Of a stretch of 64,000 nucleotides of DNA, positions 58,092 to 64,000 are shown piece after piece. The first letter of the stretch is position 1; the number at the start of each line of letters is the position of its first letter. Source of the stretch: Desulfovibrio sp. A2. Lineage in GTDB: Bacteria > Desulfobacterota > Desulfovibrionia > Desulfovibrionales > Desulfovibrionaceae. Under the pieces are notes generated by a model that was not told the origin of the DNA, searched no databases, and saw only the letters and a list, made by a program, of their open reading frames with translations. The position numbers and the translations under genes are program-made. The stretch is taken from NCBI RefSeq assembly GCF_000226255.1, contig NZ_AGFG01000035.1, positions 17,736 through 81,735 on the forward strand. The letters run 5' to 3'.

Positions 58092-58880
58092 TCAGGCCCC
58101 GGACGGACGGGTGATGGCGGCGGGGGACAAGGGTTCCCCGGCGCGCAGGGCGTCGATATCCGCATGCAGGTCCCTTGCCGCGCCCTCGGCCAGCAGGCCC
58201 AGCGCGGCATAATGGGGGGTGCGGGCGGCGCGTTGCATGGCTTCGCGCACCATCGGCACCCACATCAGGAGATGATCGTCCAGAAAAGCGCGGGCCGCGT
58301 CAAGCGGCCGTGGCGGGAATGCGCCGGACTCCGGGCCAGCCGACGCCGACAGGCCCGCAAGGTGCCCCAGAAAACCCAGTTCGCGGCCCAGATGGTCATC
58401 CGGCTCGTTGCCGGGGCGGTCGGCCCCAAGGCCGAAACGGGCGTAGGCGGCGCGCACGGCGAAGGTGGATTCGCCGAACAGCAGGCGGTCCTTGTCGCGC
58501 CATACCGATTCCCACGGCGGCACGGCGATCTCCGGGCCGATGAACAGTTGCGCGTGGTCGCGCTCCAGGTCACGGGCCAGCGCGTTCCAGCGGACGTCGT
58601 CCCCGCCGGGGTACACGGCCTCCCCGGCGGGCGCGGCAAGCCCGCGCAGCGCTTCCAGCGCCTGGCGGGTGGCCGTGCCGGTGCGTTCCACGGGCCATTC
58701 CGCGAACAGCCCGTCACGCAGGGCGCGCACCAGCCCGCCGTCCAGCGGGCCGTTCAGGAACACCTGGCCCAGAAAGCGCAGCGCCACGGCATGGGCCAGA
58801 AACGGCGCGGGCGCGGAAAGGGCGTCCGGGACTGCGGACATGACGGGCGGAGCCTGGGGTTCCGGCTTGCACTGGGGCAT
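58092..58880 (-). CDS. TorD/DmsD-family redox enzyme maturation chaperone
   Basis: About 262 residues starting MPQCKPEPQ, with GGAG 8 bases upstream. All-helical, with the family motif PPWESVWRDKDRLLFGESTF and EPDDHLGRELGFLGHLA. Such chaperones bind the twin-arginine signal of molybdoenzymes until cofactor insertion is complete. Its position right after dmsC and the Tat signal on DmsA make DmsA the obvious client. Confidence 0.88.
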   Translation of the reverse strand: MPQCKPEPQAPPVMSAVPDALSAPAPFLAHAVALRFLGQVFLNGPLDGGLVRALRDGLFAEWPVERTGTATRQALEALRGLAAPAGEAVYPGGDDVRWNALARDLERDHAQLFIGPEIAVPPWESVWRDKDRLLFGESTFAVRAAYARFGLGADRPGNEPDDHLGRELGFLGHLAGLSASAGPESGAFPPRPLDAARAFLDDHLLMWVPMVREAMQRAARTPHYAALGLLAEGAARDLHADIDALRAGEPLSPAAITRPSGA

Positions 58881-58969
58881 GGCGTCTCCTTGCACGGTAC
58901 GGGCGATATGGTCATGCCGGGGGGGCGTCCGCGCCCCCCGGTTCGCCATCGGTCCACAGGGTTCCGAAT

Positions 58970-59848
58970 CTACAGGCCGATCCGGGCATACAGCCCGAAG
59001 AACAGCACCCGCCCGGCCAGTTCACCGGCCAGGGCAAGCGCCAGGGCAAGGCCCGCCAGGCGCAGCGCGCCGGGGATGTCCGCCGCGCGGGCGCGCAGCG
59101 TGGCGGCCAGCAGCACGCCCGCGCTCAGGGCCAGCAGGACCAGGTGCGCCGTGGCCAACCCCATGCCGCCCGGCACCACGGGGCCGGGCATGGCCGCCAG
59201 CAGCGCCAGGGCGTGCACCACCAGCGCAGCCAGGGTAACCAGCGCCGCCAGGGCCAGGGCCGTCGCGCCAGGGCGCGCAGCCTCGCCCCCGTCGGCGTCG
59301 GTATCCGCATGCGGCCACAAGGCCGCCACGGCCACCACCCCCGCGCCCAGCAGCAGCGCCGCCGCCACGAAGGCCAGCGGGGTGAGCGGGCCGTTCCACG
59401 CGGGCACGGTGCGCAACATGTACACGTTGGTCATGGACAGCAGGCACGCTGCGGCGGCCAGCGCCCCTGCCCCGCGCAGCACCGGGGATGCCCCCTTGCC
59501 GCGCCCTTCGGCCACGGCCAGCACCACGGCGCACAGCGCCAGCAGCCCGGTGAACAGGATTTCGCGGCTCAGCCACGAGGTGCCGAGGTGCAGCAGCGTC
59601 TTGGGCGCGTTGAGCGGCGTGCCCAGATGCAGCAGCGAGATGAGCAGCGAGGCCGCCATCACCGGGGCGGCGACCAGGGCCACCCCGCGCGAGACGCGCC
59701 GGGCGCGCGAACATCCGGCCAGACCTGCGGGAACACCCGAACCGGCCCCGGCAAGACCGGCCAGCGACGCCACGGGGGCCAGCAGCATGGCCCCGGCGGC
59801 CATCTGCACCAGCACGGTAAACAGAACCAGCGACCATTCGTGGAACAT
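58970..59848 (-). CDS. dmsC: DMSO-reductase membrane anchor subunit (DmsC)
   Basis: 292 residues, eight hydrophobic segments. MFHEWSLVLFTVLVQMAAGA and SLLHLGTPLNAPKTLLHLGT, then SWLSREILFTGLLALCAVVL, are DmsC/NrfD-like blocks that bind menaquinol and pass electrons to DmsB. Starts 4 bases after dmsB. The Ala/Leu-rich composition is normal for the family in GC-rich genomes. Confidence 0.9.
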   Translation of the reverse strand: MFHEWSLVLFTVLVQMAAGAMLLAPVASLAGLAGAGSGVPAGLAGCSRARRVSRGVALVAAPVMAASLLISLLHLGTPLNAPKTLLHLGTSWLSREILFTGLLALCAVVLAVAEGRGKGASPVLRGAGALAAAACLLSMTNVYMLRTVPAWNGPLTPLAFVAAALLLGAGVVAVAALWPHADTDADGGEAARPGATALALAALVTLAALVVHALALLAAMPGPVVPGGMGLATAHLVLLALSAGVLLAATLRARAADIPGALRLAGLALALALAGELAGRVLFFGLYARIGL

Positions 59849-59852
59849 GGTG

Positions 59853-60476
59853 CTAGACCTCCTCTGGGTTGGCCTTGAGGCCTGCGGTGGAGCCCACGGG
59901 CCGCGCGTCGCGGTGCGGCGTCACGAACAGGGCGGGACGGGTGGCCGAAACGGGCGGCAGCGGGGCCACGGCCATGGGCTGGCCCAGCTTGCCGCGCAGG
60001 GCTTCAAGGTCGCCCCATTGCAGCGCCCGCGAGGGGCACGCGGCCACGCACACCGGCGGGCGGCCCGCCTCGATCTCGTCGCGGCAGAAGTCGCACTTGG
60101 TCATGCGGCCCAGCCGTTCGGAATACTGCGGCGCACCGTAGGGGCAACTCCATGAGCAGTACTTGCAGCCCACGCATTTCTTCGGGTCCACGCTGACGAT
60201 GCCGTTCCCGTCCTGATGCATGGCCGTGGTGGGGCAGGACTGAACGCAGATGGGGTCCTCGCAATGGTTGCAGGACACCGACAGGTAGTAGCTGAACACG
60301 TTCTGGCGATAACCTTCGGCCGTGCGGGTCCATTCGCCGCCGGTGCATTCCGTCACCCGCCGCCAGCGCACGCCGGGGTCCAGGTCGTTCTTGTCCTTGC
60401 AGGCGATCATGCACGCCTTGCAGCCGGTGCACAGCCGCGAGTCGAAGAGAAACGCCGGTCTAGCTGGCATTGGCAT
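59853..60476 (-). CDS. dmsB: DMSO-reductase iron-sulfur subunit (DmsB)
   Basis: 207 residues with four ferredoxin-type motifs: CTGCKACMIACKDKND, CNHCEDPICVQSCP, CVGCKYCSWSCPYGAP, and CDFCRDEIEAGRPPVCVAACP in two pieces. That is the sixteen-Cys DmsB pattern for four [4Fe-4S] clusters. It overlaps dmsA by 17 bases. It links the anchor to the catalytic subunit. Confidence 0.95.
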   Translation of the reverse strand: MPMPARPAFLFDSRLCTGCKACMIACKDKNDLDPGVRWRRVTECTGGEWTRTAEGYRQNVFSYYLSVSCNHCEDPICVQSCPTTAMHQDGNGIVSVDPKKCVGCKYCSWSCPYGAPQYSERLGRMTKCDFCRDEIEAGRPPVCVAACPSRALQWGDLEALRGKLGQPMAVAPLPPVSATRPALFVTPHRDARPVGSTAGLKANPEEV

Positions 60477-62985
60477 GGCTGCCTCCCGAATGTCTGGTCA
60501 GTTCCACCAGGGTGGTGTGTTGCGGGTTGCCCTTGGCCAGCGGCGAAGGCCGCAGCGAGGTGAGGATGTTGGCGCTGCCGCCGAAGTCGGTGCCGCCCGC
60601 GCCCGGCGCGTACCAGGCCCCCTGCGGGATGGAGATGGTGCCGGGCATGATGCGCGGCGTCACCTTTACCGGCAGCACCGTGGCCCCCCGGTCGTTGAAC
60701 ACGCGCACCATGTCGCCGTGGGCCAGCCCCCGGTCCGCGGCGTCCAGCGGGTTCACCCACACGTTCTGCGGGGCCGCTTCCTTCAGCCACGGCACGTTGC
60801 CGTAGGTGGAGTGGGTGCGCTGCTTGTAGTGGTGGGTGACCAGTTGCAGCGGATACTTCTTGCGCAGCGGATCGCCCTGGCCTTCCGTGGCCTCGTCGTA
60901 TTCCGGCAGCGCGGTGATGCGCTCGCCTTCGGGCAGTTCCCACTTGTGGCCGATGTCCCACAGCCGCTTCGAGAATATCTCGATGCGGCCGGACGGCGTG
61001 GCCAGCGGGTTGGCCACCGGGTCGTCGCGGAAGGCCTTGTACGCCACGAAGGGCTTGCCGGGATTCCTGACCTTGTACACGCCGAGCTTCCACGCCTCTT
61101 CCAGGGTGGCGGGCAGGTCGGGCAGCTTCTGGCGGGCGGCGGCCAGGATCTTCTGGAGCCATTCGTCGCGGGTGCGGCCCTCGGTGTACTGGTCGCGGAT
61201 GCCGAGACGGCCGGCGATGTCGGCGCACATGTCGTACACGCTGCGCGACTCGAACAGCGGCTCGATGGCCTTCTGGGCAAAGACCACGTAGCCCATCTCG
61301 GCCGTGCTGCCCTGGTGGGCGAAGTCGTTCTCCTCCAGGTTGGTCACGGCGGGCAGCAGCACGTCGGCGAAGCGCGCGCTGGGGGTCATGAAGTTTTCCA
61401 CCACCACGATCATCTCGCACATGGTGTCGTCCGACAGAATCCGCGCGGTGCGGTTGATGTCCGAGTGCTGGTTGATCAGCGCGTTGCCCGCGTAGTTCCA
61501 GATGAACTTGACCGGCACGTTCAGCCTGGGCACGCCGCGCACGCCGTCGCGCTCGGCCGTCATTTCCGGGCCGCGCACGATGGCGTCGGTCCACAGGAAG
61601 AACGAGATGCTGGCGGCCACCGGGTTCTTCAGCGTGGGAAAGCCGGGGAAGGGAAGGGAATAGCCGCCCTCGCGCGCGCCGGTGTTGCCGCCGGGAATGC
61701 CCACGTTGCCGGTCAGTGCGGCCAGCACGGCAATGGCCCGGCAGTTGTTCTCGCCGTTGTGGTGGCGCTGCGGTCCCCAGCCCTGGCTGATGCAGCAGGG
61801 CTTGGCGGTGCCGATCTCGCGCGCCAGGCGCACGATGGTATCGACGGGCACGCCGCAGATGGCCGAGGCCCAGCCCGGCGTCTTGGCCACGCCGTCCGGC
61901 CCCTTGCCCATGATGTACGCCTCGTACGAGCTGCCCGCGGGCACGCCCTCGGGCAGGTGCGCCTCGTCGTGGCCCACGCAGTAGGTGTCCATGAAGGCGC
62001 GGTCGGCCAAGCCCTCCGCGAACAGCACGTGGGCGATGCCCGCCGCCAGGGCGGCGTCGGTGGCCGGGCGGATGGGAATCCACTCGTCGGCCACGGCCAC
62101 GGCGGTGTCGGTGTAGCGCGGGTCGATGACGATGACCCGCACGTTGCTTTCGCGCTTGGCGCGCTGGATGTCGTAGACCACCCCGCCGCCGCTCATACGC
62201 GTTTCGGCCGGGTTGTTGCCGAACAGGACCACCAGCTTGCTGTTGACGATGTCCGACAGCGCGTTGCCAAGCCCGCCGCCGTAAAGGTAGGGCATGCTGG
62301 TGGCGATCTGGGCGGTGCTGTAGGTGTTGTAGTGGTTCAGGTAGCCGCCGAAACAGTTCATCAGCCGGGTGATGGGCGTCTGGTCCGTGGGCCACGACTT
62401 GGACATGACCGAGCCGAGGTTGCCGGTGCCGTAGTTGAGGTAGAACGCCTCGTTGCCGTAGCGCTCCCTGACGTCCTTCATCTTGGCGGCGATGACGTCC
62501 AGCGCCTCGTCCCACGAGGCGCGGCGGAAGGCGGCTTCTCCACGCTTGCCGGTGCGCAGCATGGGGTACTTCAGCCGTTCGGGCGCGTACACCCGCTGGC
62601 GCATGGCCCGGCCGCGCAGGCAGGCGCGAATCTGGTGGGTGCCGTAGTCGTCGGCCCCCAGGTTGTCGGTGTCCATGCGCACCATGGCGCCGTCGCGCAC
62701 CATGGCGCGCAGCACGCAGCGGCTGCCGCAGTTGACGTTGCACGAGCTCCAGACGAAGTCCTGCCGGTCGCCGCCGCTGGCGGCTTCGGCCACGGCGGGA
62801 CACAGCCCGGCAAGGCCGCCGGGCAGCATGGCCGCGCCGCCCAGCAGCGCGCACCACTTGAGAAAGGCGCGACGGTTCAGGCTCCGTGCCGCGCAGTCTT
62901 CCGGACCCGTTCCGGCGGCGTAGGCCGGGGCCGAGCGGGAGGGACGGGACGCGCCCGGTTGCGGATGTGTGGTCTTCATGAACAT
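60460..62985 (-). CDS. dmsA: Molybdopterin DMSO-reductase catalytic subunit (DmsA)
   Basis: About 841 residues from ATG 62985, or MKTT two codons on; AGGAGAGGA precedes. The twin-arginine signal is SLNRRAFLKWCALLGGAAML. The [4Fe-4S] motif CNVNCGSRC follows, then YGTHQIRACLRGRAMRQRVY, the Ser-ligand region GTGNLGSVMSKSW, and a C-terminal molybdopterin-guanine dinucleotide domain (HYKQRTHSTYGNVPWLKE). Close to the DmsA/YnfE group. It reduces DMSO or a related S/N-oxide, or possibly another substrate, in the periplasm. First gene of the six-gene minus-strand operon. Confidence 0.93.
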   Translation of the reverse strand: MFMKTTHPQPGASRPSRSAPAYAAGTGPEDCAARSLNRRAFLKWCALLGGAAMLPGGLAGLCPAVAEAASGGDRQDFVWSSCNVNCGSRCVLRAMVRDGAMVRMDTDNLGADDYGTHQIRACLRGRAMRQRVYAPERLKYPMLRTGKRGEAAFRRASWDEALDVIAAKMKDVRERYGNEAFYLNYGTGNLGSVMSKSWPTDQTPITRLMNCFGGYLNHYNTYSTAQIATSMPYLYGGGLGNALSDIVNSKLVVLFGNNPAETRMSGGGVVYDIQRAKRESNVRVIVIDPRYTDTAVAVADEWIPIRPATDAALAAGIAHVLFAEGLADRAFMDTYCVGHDEAHLPEGVPAGSSYEAYIMGKGPDGVAKTPGWASAICGVPVDTIVRLAREIGTAKPCCISQGWGPQRHHNGENNCRAIAVLAALTGNVGIPGGNTGAREGGYSLPFPGFPTLKNPVAASISFFLWTDAIVRGPEMTAERDGVRGVPRLNVPVKFIWNYAGNALINQHSDINRTARILSDDTMCEMIVVVENFMTPSARFADVLLPAVTNLEENDFAHQGSTAEMGYVVFAQKAIEPLFESRSVYDMCADIAGRLGIRDQYTEGRTRDEWLQKILAAARQKLPDLPATLEEAWKLGVYKVRNPGKPFVAYKAFRDDPVANPLATPSGRIEIFSKRLWDIGHKWELPEGERITALPEYDEATEGQGDPLRKKYPLQLVTHHYKQRTHSTYGNVPWLKEAAPQNVWVNPLDAADRGLAHGDMVRVFNDRGATVLPVKVTPRIMPGTISIPQGAWYAPGAGGTDFGGSANILTSLRPSPLAKGNPQHTTLVELTRHSGGSHANAS

Positions 62986-63438
62986 TCCTCTCCTGTTGCG
63001 ATCAGGGCGCGTGGCGTGGCGCGCGCAAGGCGCGCTGGCGATGTTCCGCGTGTCGGCTACCGGGGGCGGCGCTGGCCGCCTCCCCATGCGGCCCGCCTAT
63101 CCGGCGTGGCGGCGTGGGGCAAGAACGTAGGAAAACGGAGACGGGCGTAGGACGCATCCTACACGCTTCCCAGACAATGCGTGACCGTGGCAAGGACAAC
63201 CATGGCCGACAGCCACGGCGCCTCACGGCTCTTTGGAGTTTCCCATGGTGACCCGTGGTGTCCCGTGATGACCTAGGGGTTTCAATGTCACGCCACATGG
63301 CCGTTCCGTGACTCCCACGCCAAAAGCTGCTAGTGTCCGGCCCAAGGCGGCAATGCCACGGCAACACCCCGGCATTGCCGGACAAGCCGGGCACATCGGC
63401 CAGCCTCCACGCAACCTCTGCCTTCAGGAAACCACCAC
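62986..63438. other. Divergent intergenic region between dmsA and the FmdE gene
   Basis: 453 bases without a gene. Short direct GGTGACC/GTGATGACC-like repeats are seen at about 63240-63275. No confident promoter pair. Confidence 0.4.
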
Positions 63439-64000
63439 ATGCTCATCGGTCCGCACACCCACGACGAATTCATGGAAGTGGCGCGCAATTTCCACGGCTA
63501 TCCGGCCCCCGGCCTGATCATCGGCGGCTACATGGTCGAGCTGGCCCGCCAGGGCCTGCCGGAGGGCGTGCTGTTCGACGCCATTTCCGAGACCGAACAG
63601 TGTCTGCCCGACGCGGTGCAACTGCTCACCCCCTGCACGGTGGGCAACGGCTGGCTGCGCATCATGAACTTCGGCATCTATGCCGTTTCGCTGTTCGACA
63701 AGCGCACCGGCGAAGGGGTGCGCGTGCACCTGGACGTGGACAAGATGGGCCCGTGGGGCGAAATCCGCACCTGGTTCCTGAAGCTGAAGCCCAAGAAGGA
63801 ACAGGATACGCCGCTGTTGCAGGCGCAGATCAAGGAGGCGGGACCGGACATCCTGACCGCCCGGCCCATCACCGTGCGGCCCGACCGGCTGGGCCACAAG
63901 GGCAAGGGCCTGGTGGGCCGCTGCCCGCTGTGCGGCGAATACTATCCGGTGTCCTCGGGCGGCATCTGCCGTTCGTGCCAGGGCGAATCGCCCTATCATG
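63439..64000 (+). CDS. FmdE-family protein (partial, runs off right edge)
   Basis: 187 residues visible from ATG 63439. HTHDEFMEVARNFHGYPAPG and GLIIGGYMVELARQGLPEG, then TEQCLPDAVQLLTPCTVGNG, are the FmdE domain, with the metal-binding Cys/His set. The visible end has a zinc ribbon, CPLCGEYYPVSSGGICRSC. These proteins accompany or supply molybdenum/tungsten enzymes and are common in sulfate reducers. The 3' end is outside the window. Confidence 0.85.
   Translation, partial: MLIGPHTHDEFMEVARNFHGYPAPGLIIGGYMVELARQGLPEGVLFDAISETEQCLPDAVQLLTPCTVGNGWLRIMNFGIYAVSLFDKRTGEGVRVHLDVDKMGPWGEIRTWFLKLKPKKEQDTPLLQAQIKEAGPDILTARPITVRPDRLGHKGKGLVGRCPLCGEYYPVSSGGICRSCQGESPYH

Noticed and set aside
60322..63150. 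942-residue frame antisense to dmsA
   Set aside because: dmsA on the other strand has a Tat signal, iron-sulfur motif and molybdopterin domains; this frame is low-complexity.

Overview
The window looks like a chromosomal segment of a sulfate-reducing bacterium of the Desulfovibrio / Nitratidesulfovibrio type. The evidence is a GC-rich background, a flavoredoxin-like protein, a periplasmic DMSO-reductase operon, an FmdE-family protein, type III glutamine synthetase, and a complex I operon without the NADH-oxidising module. The species assignment is an inference from gene content.

Layout. 1-2.7 kb: polar amino-acid ABC transporter (minus). 3.0-3.6 kb: flavoredoxin. 3.7-6.4 kb: polyprenyl-phosphate sugar-1-phosphate transferase facing a glycosyltransferase, with a perfect palindrome between them. 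6.6-10.9 kb: SulP transporter, AraC/GyrI-like regulator, small Cys-rich protein. 11.0-21.1 kb: a minus-strand RiPP-type biosynthetic cluster. It has a 53-residue Cys-rich precursor (20926-21087), two radical SAM/SPASM proteins, a PqqD-like chaperone, three further radical SAM enzymes with probable B12-binding N-domains, a shortened UvrA paralogue and a diverged M19 dipeptidase. 21.4-26.7 kb: divergent RADAR anti-phage operon (rdrA, rdrB), clearly AT-richer. 26.7-28.7 kb: a NAD(P)-binding oxidoreductase and an HxlR regulator, flanked by a tRNA-Asp gene and a degenerate copy of that tRNA's 3' end plus terminator, then tRNA-Asp and tRNA-Val. 29.0-30.1 kb: polysaccharide deacetylase. 30.7-36.2 kb: branched-chain amino-acid ABC transporter (livJHMGF) with a CBS-ACT protein. 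36.8-39.0 kb: glnN. 39.2-41.3 kb: two small conserved-looking proteins and a SASA-type esterase. 42.2-54.0 kb: nuoABCDHIJK, an extra antiporter-like subunit, a small membrane protein, then nuoLMN. 54.0-54.3 kb: a structured repeat and the operon terminator. 54.4-55.6 kb: sulfotransferase-like protein. 55.7-63.0 kb: dmsABC, TorD-like chaperone, sensor kinase with a solute-binding domain, NarL-type regulator. 63.4 kb to the end: FmdE family (partial).

How the parts fit. The region from about 11 to 28.3 kb behaves as an accessory island: mixed base composition, a natural-product cluster, an anti-phage system and a tRNA-linked direct repeat. The most unusual item is the RiPP cluster. Its precursor ends in CCACTACTACR and is followed by an intrinsic terminator, so precursor transcripts probably exceed those of the maturation genes. 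Five radical SAM proteins, a dipeptidase-like hydrolase and a UvrA-like ATPase suggest a heavily modified small Cys-derived product with a DNA-related resistance factor; this is inference. The outer regions are ordinary energy and nitrogen metabolism: amino-acid uptake feeding nitrogen balance (liv, glnN), and two membrane redox systems (complex I-like and DMSO reductase).
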